A stretch of 53,127 nt of DNA, taken from Pseudomonas sp. RGM2987. GTDB lineage: Bacteria > Pseudomonadota > Gammaproteobacteria > Pseudomonadales > Pseudomonadaceae. The stretch lies in assembly GCF_022952855.1 (NCBI RefSeq), contig NZ_JALJDX010000190.1, positions 1 to 53,127 of the forward strand. The letters run 5' to 3'. The translations under genes were made by a program, and so were the position numbers. Shown in pieces: positions 36,769 to 45,182 of this stretch (position 1 is its first letter; every line of letters begins with the position of its first letter). The notes under the pieces are model-generated. The model made no database searches. It saw only the letters and a program-made list of their open reading frames with translations, and had not been told where the DNA came from.

Positions 36769-37794
36769 ATGATGTTTGCCGCAGTGTTCCTCAGCGTTCT
36801 CATCGCTTCCTGGGGGCTTACCTGGTTACTGCGTCGTTATGCTTTGTCAAAAAGCCTGATGGATATCCCTAACGAGCGAAGTTCTCATTCGGTGCCAACG
36901 CCTCGCGGCGGAGGTATGGCGATAGTGTTCAGTTTCCTTGCCACCCTGCCTGTTCTCGGTGTCTCAGGGTGGATGGATGATGGGACGATGTATGCCATGC
37001 TGGGAAGCGGCCTGTTGGTTGCTTTTGTAGGGTTCGCCGATGACCATGGGCACATCGCGGCAAGATGGCGCTTGCTTGGACATTTTACGGCAGCTATCTG
37101 GGCCATGTATTGGCTAGGCGGGCTGCCGCCATTGAAATTCATCAGTACGCCAATTGATCTGGGCTGGCTCGGCCACGCACTGGCCGTAATTTACTTGGTA
37201 TGGATGTTGAATCTCTACAATTTCATGGACGGTATTGATGGCTTGGCCAGTGCTGAGGCATTGATCGTCTGTTTCGGCGGCGCACTTATTTGCCTGATCA
37301 CGGGGCAAGTCGAGCCGCTTTGGGGGGCTCTGCTTCTAGGCGCGGCGGTGGCGGGGTTCCTGTGCTGGAATTTTCCACCGGCACGCATCTTTATGGGCGA
37401 TGCCGGAAGCGGTTTTCTAGGTGTTTCCCTCGGGATTCTTTCATTGCATGCAGGTGCCGTGGAATCCGAATTCCTGTGGAGCTGGGTTATTTTGCTGGGA
37501 GTCTTCATTGTTGACTCGACATGGACGCTTTGCCGGCGACTTATCAGTGGAGACAAGATTTACCAGGCTCATCGAAGCCATGCTTATCAGTACGCGTCCC
37601 GTCGATATGGTAGCCACAAGAAGGTGACGCTGGGAGTCGTCGGGCTCAATGTGTTCTGGCTGCTGCCTTGGGCTGTAGCAGTGGCGTCGGGGTATGTATC
37701 CGGTATTACCGGATTGGTCATCGCCTACGCTCCTTTGCTCTGCCTGGCTGCGCTGTTTAAAGCAGGCACCCGGGAGACCCTTTCATCTATTTGA
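36769..37794 (+). CDS. wbpL: Undecaprenyl-phosphate sugar-1-phosphate transferase WbpL (WecA/MraY superfamily)
   Basis: A 341-residue multi-spanning membrane protein with about ten to eleven helices. Superfamily motifs are intact: RSSHSVPTPRGGG at 37-49, FADD with Asp91-Asp92, NFMDGIDG at 151-158, FMGDAGSGFLG and the cytoplasmic HRSHAYQ loop. It transfers a HexNAc-type sugar phosphate (QuiNAc or FucNAc in P. aeruginosa) to undecaprenyl phosphate and so initiates O-antigen assembly on the inner leaflet. It pairs functionally with WbpM and the WbpV-like reductase in this operon. ATG at 36769 or 36772. Confidence 0.93.
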   Translation: MMFAAVFLSVLIASWGLTWLLRRYALSKSLMDIPNERSSHSVPTPRGGGMAIVFSFLATLPVLGVSGWMDDGTMYAMLGSGLLVAFVGFADDHGHIAARWRLLGHFTAAIWAMYWLGGLPPLKFISTPIDLGWLGHALAVIYLVWMLNLYNFMDGIDGLASAEALIVCFGGALICLITGQVEPLWGALLLGAAVAGFLCWNFPPARIFMGDAGSGFLGVSLGILSLHAGAVESEFLWSWVILLGVFIVDSTWTLCRRLISGDKIYQAHRSHAYQYASRRYGSHKKVTLGVVGLNVFWLLPWAVAVASGYVSGITGLVIAYAPLLCLAALFKAGTRETLSSI

Positions 37795-37982
37795 ATCGTC
37801 TGCGAATGTCCGAGGGACGCTGAAAGGTGAGAAGTCGCGGAATAATGGTATGATCCACGGTCATTGTACGAGTCGGGATTGCCAAGGATCGTTTTGGTGC
37901 GGACTAAGTAATATTTAGCTACGCATCGTCATTCAGGAAAAGCGACAAGTTCAGGTAAGGTAGATAAGTTGGAGCGTTATGC
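37795..37982 (+). other. Spacer between wbpL and the acyltransferase gene
   Basis: 188 bp with no gene I can support. The base composition drops toward AT-rich at the right end, where the acyltransferase begins. No clear terminator hairpin is seen. Confidence 0.4.
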
Positions 37983-39080
37983 ATGTTGCATAAAGACAAT
38001 AATTTAAATTTGCTTCGGCTTATTGCCGCATTAATGGTTCTGTATGCGCATTCTTTTATTTTTTATGGGAGTTCGCCGCCTGGTTTTCTCGGTTTGAGCT
38101 CTTATGGTGATATAGGTATAGATATATTTTTCATTATTAGTGGTTATCTGATAGTAAAAAGTTGGGACTCTACGCCATCGGCAATCGATTTTCTGAGCAA
38201 GCGCTCATTGCGGATTTTTCCTGCTTTAATTGTGGTTGTGCTGATAAGCATGTTGGTTCTCGGCCCGATTTTTACAACTTTGAGCATCGGCGAGTACTTC
38301 GCGCATCCGCAATTCTTGCCTTATCTCAAAAATATTATTCTGAGCCCGGTTTTTTATTTGCCGGGGGTTCTTGAGCATGCAAGGGTGCCAAACGCAGTCA
38401 ATGGCTCCCTATGGAGCCTACCTGTCGAGTTTTTCATGTACCTGGTCGTTATGGGATTGGGAATCCTTTTCCGCAGTGGCCGTTGGGTCTACACGGTGGC
38501 CACTGGGTTGTTCATGCTCGTCGTTATTTTTTGGTGCTGGGCGGGCGCCCCTCCGACAGTCATATACGGCACCGATGTCCGGAATATTTTCCTGACCGGT
38601 ATCTATTTCCTCATCGGCGCGTGCTACGCAAAGTGGCGATTGGAACGATGGTTCAGCTTATCGGGGGTGTGCGTCCTGGTCATGGCGACGATATTGTTGG
38701 CGCCATATCTTGCAGTTTCCAAATTCCTGCTGTGGCTAGCCTTGCCTTACATTGTACTGGCTTACGGCTTGTCCCACAGCCGCCTGGGAAGTTGGATCAA
38801 TCGAGTCGGTGATTGTTCTTATGGCGTGTACATATACGCATTCCCTGTACAGCAGTTTGTGCTGTTCAAATTTTCGAGTATTTCGTACCCAGTGTATCTG
38901 ACCAGCACCGTGGTGATAACGCTATTGCTAGGATACGTGTCATGGCATTTTATTGAAAAACATGCATTGAAATTTAAACCGAAGGCCGAATTTAGGCGTC
39001 TTGAGAATGTAGGCGAATCGAGAGCTTCGTTTTCCCCGGCGATCAGTACTGGTTTGGATCCGATGAAGTCGGATAGCTGA
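37983..39080 (+). CDS. Membrane O-acyltransferase (acyltransferase 3 family)
   Basis: A 365-residue protein with about ten membrane helices. LNLLRLIAALMVLYAHS at the N-terminus has the family's Arg and His, then GIDIFFIISGYLI and KRSLRIFPAL. SLWSLPVEFFMYL is the typical mid-protein motif. It probably O-acetylates a sugar of the exported glycan. The DNA is AT-rich compared with rml and wbpM. It is a second family member besides that at 24772-25800; the two are not close. The C-terminal about 40 residues are polar and likely cytoplasmic. Confidence 0.87.
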   Translation: MLHKDNNLNLLRLIAALMVLYAHSFIFYGSSPPGFLGLSSYGDIGIDIFFIISGYLIVKSWDSTPSAIDFLSKRSLRIFPALIVVVLISMLVLGPIFTTLSIGEYFAHPQFLPYLKNIILSPVFYLPGVLEHARVPNAVNGSLWSLPVEFFMYLVVMGLGILFRSGRWVYTVATGLFMLVVIFWCWAGAPPTVIYGTDVRNIFLTGIYFLIGACYAKWRLERWFSLSGVCVLVMATILLAPYLAVSKFLLWLALPYIVLAYGLSHSRLGSWINRVGDCSYGVYIYAFPVQQFVLFKFSSISYPVYLTSTVVITLLLGYVSWHFIEKHALKFKPKAEFRRLENVGESRASFSPAISTGLDPMKSDS

Positions 39081-39141
39081 TGATTTTAGATGGTGGGTTG
39101 CAGGTAGTAATGAATATATTAGTTATTCAAGGCGCGTGGCG

Positions 39142-39930
39142 ATGAGCTGGCTCAAAGAAATACTCTCAGATCGCAGGATTCTAGTGAGTTTGATTTCAAA
39201 TGATCTGCGTGCGCGCTACTTGACCAATTATTTGGGGTTTCTATGGGTGTTTATCCAGCCATGCGCCACGACAATCATTTTGTGGTTTGTGTTCCAATTT
39301 GGTTTCAAGGCCGCTCCCCACGGTGATTTTCCTTTTGTTCTGTGGTTGGTCTGCGGTCTGGTCCCTTGGTTTTTTGTGGTCGAAGCCTTGAACGCTGGCT
39401 GTACGGCGGTCAAGGAAAACAGCTTTCTGGTGAAGAAAATAGTATTCAAGGTTTCTTTACTGCCGTTAGTGAAGCTCAGCTCCGCGCTCCTTGTACACGC
39501 TTTTTTCGTACTGCTGCTTCTCATGTTGTTTGTGGTTTATGGATATGCGCCAAGTATCCATTGGTTGCAAATCGGTTATTACATTGCCTGTTTGTTTATG
39601 CTGCTGTTAGCGATTGCCTGGATTACAAGTTCGGTGGTTATTTTCTTTCCTGACCTGGGCCAGATTGTGGCAATGGGTACGCAATTTGGCTTCTGGTTGA
39701 CTCCAGTTTTTTGGGATATAGACGTAGTTCAGGGGCAAGCTGCTGCGTACCTTAGACTGAACCCTTTTGCCTATATTGTTGAAGGATTCAGAGATTCGCT
39801 CATCCGGGAGGTATGGTTCTGGGAGCGGCCAACCCAGACCTTGGTCTTCTGGGGAATTCTGGTGTTCCTGACGCTGGTGGGTTGGCGCACGTTCAAAAAA
39901 TTAAAACCTCATTTTGCGGATGTTTTGTGA
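39142..39930 (+). CDS. wzm: Polysaccharide ABC transporter permease Wzm
   Basis: 262 residues from ATG (MSWLKEILSDRR); GTG at 39136 in frame is an alternative. An ABC-2 permease with a cytoplasmic leader (NDLRARYLTNYLGFLW) and six predicted helices. LNPFAYIVEGFRDSL is the conserved C-terminal segment. Its stop and the wzt ATG share one base (TGATG), so the pair is cotranslated. It provides the inner-membrane channel for the undecaprenyl-linked O-antigen. Confidence 0.93.
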   Translation: MSWLKEILSDRRILVSLISNDLRARYLTNYLGFLWVFIQPCATTIILWFVFQFGFKAAPHGDFPFVLWLVCGLVPWFFVVEALNAGCTAVKENSFLVKKIVFKVSLLPLVKLSSALLVHAFFVLLLLMLFVVYGYAPSIHWLQIGYYIACLFMLLLAIAWITSSVVIFFPDLGQIVAMGTQFGFWLTPVFWDIDVVQGQAAAYLRLNPFAYIVEGFRDSLIREVWFWERPTQTLVFWGILVFLTLVGWRTFKKLKPHFADVL

Positions 39931-41189
39931 TGAGCGCATTGAACGAGCACGCGATCCGCGTTCAGAACGTGAGCAAGGTATATAGGCTTTACAACAAACC
40001 CGTCGATAGGTTGATCGAGGCGCTGTCGCTTTTCGGTAAACACAGGCACCACGATTTCAATGCGTTGACCGACGTCTCCTTTACTGTCAGGAAAGGGCAA
40101 ACCGTCGGTATTCTTGGTAAGAACGGAGCCGGTAAAAGCACCTTGCTGAAGATACTTACCGGCGTGCTGACCCCTTCGAGCGGTGAGGTCGAGGTGGTCG
40201 GTCGGGTTGCTTCGTTGTTGGAGCTGGGAGCCGGTTTTAATCCGGACTACACCGGCGTGGAAAATATTTACTTCCAAGGTGCCCTCATGGGGTATTCCCA
40301 CTCCGAGATGCAGGTTCGGATTGCTGCCATTCTGGAGTTCGCGGACATCGGTGATTTTGTCAATCAGCCCGTGCGTATGTATAGCAGTGGAATGTTTGCG
40401 CGTCTCGCCTTCTCGGTGGCGATCAATGTCGAACCTGACGTATTAATCGTCGATGAGGCTTTAAGCGTAGGTGACGCGGGTTTCCAGCTTAAATGCATGC
40501 TCAAGATGAAAAGCATGCAGGAGCGCGGCACGACTATTTTGTTTGTGTCCCACGACACGCAGTCTGTCCTCAGGTTTTGTCAGGCGGTCATTGTTATGCA
40601 GGACGGCCAGATCCTTGAGTACAGTTCAGATGTATTAGCCGCTACCAAGAATTATGAGAAAAAGGTGCGTAATAGCAACTCGGTATTAACCGGAGCGGAC
40701 GAAGCGCATCACGCCGATATTGCCTATGGGGAGGAGTTGGGTGATATCTCTGAAGTACGGTTTGGTTCTGGTTTGGCAAAAATCAATGCTGTTGAATTTT
40801 CTGCAGCCGATGGCACTCTAAGTAATCAGTTCGAGCCTACCGAAGATGTCACTATGAATTGCTATGTGCAGTCTTTTACCGAGCTGCATAACGTAGTGAT
40901 TGGCTACTCACTTCGCGACGCTAAAGGTGTTGATGTAGCAGGTGACAATACACTGCTGGCAGGCTGCAAGGTAGCTTTCCAAAAAGGAGCCTACAGAGTA
41001 AGTTTCAATTTCTCTTTGAATCTGGCGCCCGGGGTATATTTTCTATTTATTGGAATGGCCAGCCTGGACGGTGAGCGGGTTGAACTTGACCAGCGCTGGC
41101 CAATACGAAAATTAGTGGTTTCTGGTGGGCGTCAAATCGTTGGCGTTGCTTACTGTCCGTCAACAGTAAATGTTGTAAAGAGTGCTTAA
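39930..41189 (+). CDS. wzt: Polysaccharide ABC transporter ATPase Wzt with C-terminal glycan-binding domain
   Basis: 419 residues from the ATG overlapping wzm; an in-frame extension upstream lies in wzm and is rejected. Residues about 1-245 are the ATPase: Walker A GKNGAGKS at 63-70, YSSGM at 151-155, Walker B VLIVDE at 171-176 and switch His208. Residues about 275-419 form a beta-sandwich of the Wzt_C type, which in E. coli O9a and Raoultella systems recognises the chemically capped non-reducing end of the chain before export. That implies that a capping enzyme exists. The next gene, 2 bp downstream, is the best candidate. The other Wzt in the window lacks this domain. Confidence 0.93.
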   Translation: MSALNEHAIRVQNVSKVYRLYNKPVDRLIEALSLFGKHRHHDFNALTDVSFTVRKGQTVGILGKNGAGKSTLLKILTGVLTPSSGEVEVVGRVASLLELGAGFNPDYTGVENIYFQGALMGYSHSEMQVRIAAILEFADIGDFVNQPVRMYSSGMFARLAFSVAINVEPDVLIVDEALSVGDAGFQLKCMLKMKSMQERGTTILFVSHDTQSVLRFCQAVIVMQDGQILEYSSDVLAATKNYEKKVRNSNSVLTGADEAHHADIAYGEELGDISEVRFGSGLAKINAVEFSAADGTLSNQFEPTEDVTMNCYVQSFTELHNVVIGYSLRDAKGVDVAGDNTLLAGCKVAFQKGAYRVSFNFSLNLAPGVYFLFIGMASLDGERVELDQRWPIRKLVVSGGRQIVGVAYCPSTVNVVKSA

Positions 41190-41191
41190 TC

Positions 41192-44100
41192 ATGCTTGAG
41201 ATCGGTAAGGCGAAGATTGCGGATACGGTTAAATTTCATGTAGATGAAACGGCTGTTTGCGTCATTGAGGACGACGTCGAAATCAGAGATAACGTCGTCA
41301 TAGAGTGTGGTGCTGGCGGTCATTTGCGTGTCTCGTCGGGTACTATCATCAATTATGGTGCCTGGGTGAATGGGAGCGGAAAGGTTACCATCGGTAAGAA
41401 CGTGATGATCGCGCCGAACGTTTCCATTACTTCATCTACGCACCGATACAATTTGCAGACTCCGATCAAGGATCAAGGCCTGAGATTGGCAGAAGTAGCG
41501 ATTGAAGATGATGTCTGGATCGGCACCAATGTATCGGTTCTGGCAGGCGCAGTCGTTGGGAAAGGGTCCATCGTTGCTGCGAATGCGGTAGTCAAATTCA
41601 ACATCGTTCCGAATAGTATCGCAGCGGGTGATCCAGCAGTACGCGTGGCGTCAAGGAAGTTTAAGCGTGTCGTTTTCTACACGCTTCCGTTGATTTTGAG
41701 AGAGCAACCAACGTTATTCAGCAGCATAGTCGACGTATACTTGCCACTGGCGAACAAGTTTGCCAACGATGGCTGGGAATGTGTTTTCGTCGGTTCTGAC
41801 GCGCTAAGGGACGAATATCCGCAGTTTAGCCATACGTGGATCAGTCCAGCTTCACTGGGCTTTGATTACCCGGGGGAAAACGATCCCGACTGGATGAGTC
41901 ATTGGACGTGTCTGCTCAACAGCCAACCGTTGGCATTTCATGACCGATTCGTTGAATCGCTGATTGAAACTGTGTCACCTGATCTGGTGTTCTGCTGGAA
42001 TCATGACGGCAGTCTTGAGGCAGCCTGTGCTACTAAAGAGATCCCTTTGTTGTTCAACGAGCTGGGTATGCTCCGAGCGCCGAATCCAATGGCGTATTAT
42101 TCGGACAGCCGCGGTGTCAACGTGCGCAGTGGCTTCAGCACGGAGTTTGCAAATTATCAAGCAAAACAACTCGAACCACCGTCCGACATTGCGTTTGAAC
42201 ATTTACAGCAAATGGAAGACAGGTACCGGTTTCGCGGTGATGCGCAATTTCCCACGGTGCTGATCCTGCTTCAAGTGCAGGACGACTCCAACATCATTAT
42301 GGGGTCCCCGTTTGCGAGCATGATCGAGTATGTTCAACACGTCTACGATGTGGTGAAGGACTCGGGCTTCCGAGTATTGGTTAAGCCGCACCCGTTGGAC
42401 GAAGTGCCCACGTTACCGGCCTACATTCAGGTTGCTGATAAGGATGAGAGCATCACAGACCTGATTTCTGCTGCCGACATTGTATTCACCATCAACTCGT
42501 CGGCGGGCTTCGAAGCGGCTCTGGCGGGTAAGACTGTTTACACGTTGGGGAAAGCGCCTTATTCGCACATCGGCTTGACTATTGATGTTAGCCAACCAGC
42601 GCACCTCGCGGCGTTGTGGCAAAAACATAAAGCGTTGTCTCCTTGCTCCAGGTCACTTCGGGCGCAAGTCCTGGATTTTTCCCGGACCCACTATTTTCTT
42701 GATGAAGCTCATTTCATTGAGCCGTCATCGCACCTCGGCCGTCTTGTCGGAGCCGTTCCCTCCGATCTGTCACGAAGCCCTTTCGATGCAGATCTTGAGA
42801 GCTATCGACAGCAATCCTATATCGCTTGGCTTGAAGAAAAGAATCGGGAGCTCGTTGCGGAGCTGTCCAGCTTGAGTCAGCATGGTCTTTCGATAAACAG
42901 TAATGCTACCGCAACGGAAGTTCAGGCGCTCCGCTCCGAAATCGAATCTTTGAAGGAACAGCTATCCAGCATCCTGGTTTCAAATTCGTGGCGGCTGACC
43001 CGTCCGCTTAGAGGAGGGCGGCGTCTGCTTCCAGTGATTTGGCGAGTCCAGCGCTGGGGCGTGTATTTGCGTTACTTATTGCGCCCGCTCTATCAGCGGC
43101 TCCCATTTCTCATTGGCTTGCGCATGTGGGGCAGAAACAGTCTGAAGGGCGTACGGTCCGGCTTCATGCGGATCTTTAATTCGCAGCAGAATCTCAAGGC
43201 TATCCAGGCAGTGGCCGGACGTCGTTTTGATCGAGTGCCGAGGGGGCTGAAGGTCGATGCTCAGCCGATGATCGATGTGTCGGTAGTTACGTACAACAGC
43301 GCGAAATGGGTTGATGGATTTTTCGAGTCACTGAAAAAGCAAAGCTATCCTCTTCAAAGCGTTGCGCTGTGTTTCGTTGACAATGGCTCCCTCGATACTA
43401 CCGTTGCGCAATTGCAGCGCTGGAAAACGCTTCTCGATAAAGATGTGGCCGACTTCAAGATCATTCGGGGCGAGAATGTCGGTTTTGGTCGGGGGCATGA
43501 TCGAGCTATAAAAACCGGACACGCAGATTTCGTTCTGGTAAGTAATATTGATATCGTTTTCGCTCAGGATTCGATAAATAAGGTAGTGGCTGTGGCACTT
43601 TCAGACACGGTTCGGGCTGTTGCGTCATGGGAACTTCGTCAGGCACCTTATGAGCATCCAAAATATTATGATCCTGTCACCCATGAAACCAATTGGTCTT
43701 CTCATGCCTGTATTTTGATTCGCCGCTCGGCCTACATGAATGTAGGTGGATATGAGCGCGAAATATTCATGTATGGGGAGGATGTCGAATTATCCTACAG
43801 ATTCCGCTCCTATGGGTACCTGCTAAAGTACTGCCCAGCGGCGGTTGTGCACCATTACACATACGAACACGAAAATCATGTGAAGCCGGTTCAGTTCACT
43901 GGTAGTACGTTGGCCAACACTTATCTGCGCTTGCGTTATGGTGATTTAAGCGACCGGCTTGGTGCGTTGCTGTTGCAAGTTTTATTGTTGTTCAGACCTC
44001 AGGTCTATTCGGGTGCGCGGCTGGATGTGATTTCCAATGTGGGCAAAATTATTCGGAAGGCTCCGCATTTTCTTTTGGGCAAAGGCACCTGTAAGGATGT

Positions 44101-44926
44101 GTACTTTCCTTTTCGTGGATTCGATTACGAAATCATTCGTGACGGTGCGTTCTGGAAAGTAGGCGAGCCATTGGCTGTCACACCGTTGGTTACGATCATC
44201 ACTCGAACCTATCGTAAGCGTAACGAGTTCCTCCGCCAGGCGATCATATCCGTCTTGAATCAGACCTACACTAATGTGGAATTGGTTATCGTAGAGGACG
44301 GTGGTGAGACGATGAAGGAGTTGGTGGCCGAATATCAAAGGCAAGACAGTCCGTCCGTCCGTTATTACGGCATGGATAAAGTCGGGCGTTCCGTGACCGG
44401 AAATTTTGGCCTTGAAATGGCCAAAGGTACTTACTGTATGTTCCTGGATGATGACGATCTGCTGTTTTCTGATCACGTCGAAGTATTGGTGGCTGCATTG
44501 GCGAATAATCCGACAGCGGTCGGGGCATATTCGCTAGCAATGGAAGTAGGAACTGTCACGGCTGCAGATGGTACATACACGGAGGTCAGTCATGAGACCC
44601 CTTCTTATTTCAAGCATGAATACAACTACGATATTTTGCTCGATCACAATTTTATCCCAATCCAATCCTTGTTGTTCCGCCGTGATCTTTACCAGCAGCG
44701 GGGCGGTTTCGAGACAGATATGAGCAACCTTGAAGATTGGAATCTATGGTTGCGCTATGGTTTCGGCAACCAATTTACCTATGTACCGAAAACCACGTCC
44801 CTTTTTCGCACGCCTGCTGACCCGAATGTGCGCCTGGAGCGACATAAGCTGCTGCACGAGGCGTATTCTCTTGCAAAGGGGCGAGCTGCCAAATCTTGTG
44901 AAGGTTACCTGTTGACTGCAGGTTGA
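41192..44926 (+). CDS. Multi-module acyltransferase / KpsC-like GT / coiled coil / double GT2 protein
   Basis: 1244 residues, uninterrupted. (a) About 20-150: left-handed beta-helix acetyltransferase (VTIGKNVMIAPNVSI, the catalytic-type His in SSTHRYN at 81-87, then VWIGTNVSVLAGAVVGKG). (b) About 158-520: a GT-B-like region with KPHP at 398-401 and INSSAGFEAALAGKTV at 434-449, the signature style of KpsC/KpsS and other beta-Kdo transferases. (c) About 535-597: short coiled coil ending in the SWRLTRPLR motif (599-607). (d) About 693-930: GT2 (VSVVTYNSA; SNIDIVF at 784-790; YGEDVELSYRFR). (e) About 999-1240: GT2 (IITRTYRKRN; DDDD at 1086-1089; EDWNLWLRYG). It is 2 bp after a Wzt with a glycan-binding domain, so it may build and cap the chain. 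Donors are inferred, not shown. Confidence 0.75.
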   Translation: MLEIGKAKIADTVKFHVDETAVCVIEDDVEIRDNVVIECGAGGHLRVSSGTIINYGAWVNGSGKVTIGKNVMIAPNVSITSSTHRYNLQTPIKDQGLRLAEVAIEDDVWIGTNVSVLAGAVVGKGSIVAANAVVKFNIVPNSIAAGDPAVRVASRKFKRVVFYTLPLILREQPTLFSSIVDVYLPLANKFANDGWECVFVGSDALRDEYPQFSHTWISPASLGFDYPGENDPDWMSHWTCLLNSQPLAFHDRFVESLIETVSPDLVFCWNHDGSLEAACATKEIPLLFNELGMLRAPNPMAYYSDSRGVNVRSGFSTEFANYQAKQLEPPSDIAFEHLQQMEDRYRFRGDAQFPTVLILLQVQDDSNIIMGSPFASMIEYVQHVYDVVKDSGFRVLVKPHPLDEVPTLPAYIQVADKDESITDLISAADIVFTINSSAGFEAALAGKTVYTLGKAPYSHIGLTIDVSQPAHLAALWQKHKALSPCSRSLRAQVLDFSRTHYFLDEAHFIEPSSHLGRLVGAVPSDLSRSPFDADLESYRQQSYIAWLEEKNRELVAELSSLSQHGLSINSNATATEVQALRSEIESLKEQLSSILVSNSWRLTRPLRGGRRLLPVIWRVQRWGVYLRYLLRPLYQRLPFLIGLRMWGRNSLKGVRSGFMRIFNSQQNLKAIQAVAGRRFDRVPRGLKVDAQPMIDVSVVTYNSAKWVDGFFESLKKQSYPLQSVALCFVDNGSLDTTVAQLQRWKTLLDKDVADFKIIRGENVGFGRGHDRAIKTGHADFVLVSNIDIVFAQDSINKVVAVALSDTVRAVASWELRQAPYEHPKYYDPVTHETNWSSHACILIRRSAYMNVGGYEREIFMYGEDVELSYRFRSYGYLLKYCPAAVVHHYTYEHENHVKPVQFTGSTLANTYLRLRYGDLSDRLGALLLQVLLLFRPQVYSGARLDVISNVGKIIRKAPHFLLGKGTCKDVYFPFRGFDYEIIRDGAFWKVGEPLAVTPLVTIITRTYRKRNEFLRQAIISVLNQTYTNVELVIVEDGGETMKELVAEYQRQDSPSVRYYGMDKVGRSVTGNFGLEMAKGTYCMFLDDDDLLFSDHVEVLVAALANNPTAVGAYSLAMEVGTVTAADGTYTEVSHETPSYFKHEYNYDILLDHNFIPIQSLLFRRDLYQQRGGFETDMSNLEDWNLWLRYGFGNQFTYVPKTTSLFRTPADPNVRLERHKLLHEAYSLAKGRAAKSCEGYLLTAG

Positions 44927-45182
44927 GCCATTGGGGTGCGGTTGCAACATGGGAGCAGGTTGTTTAATGATGGCCTTTTTACACTATTGGATCGCCATTC
45001 ACATGGCAATTTCATATTGGGGAGGTCAATCAAGTGCTAAGGTCTGGCATTCCTGAAGTTGGTTTCCAGCTTCCGGCCATTTCCTGCTTCGACAGCGTTA
45101 CGTCAAAGGCGTAGTTTATCAAGGTCAACATTGATTCTCTTGCGAGAGGTTCATATGAGAGATTCGGAGGAGTTTGACTAGT
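44927..45182 (+). other. Spacer upstream of wbpM
   Basis: 256 bp. No gene is supported; the small frames on both strands have no family resemblance. AGGAG at 45167-45171 is the wbpM ribosome site. wbpM may have its own promoter here, but I cannot place it. Confidence 0.4.
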
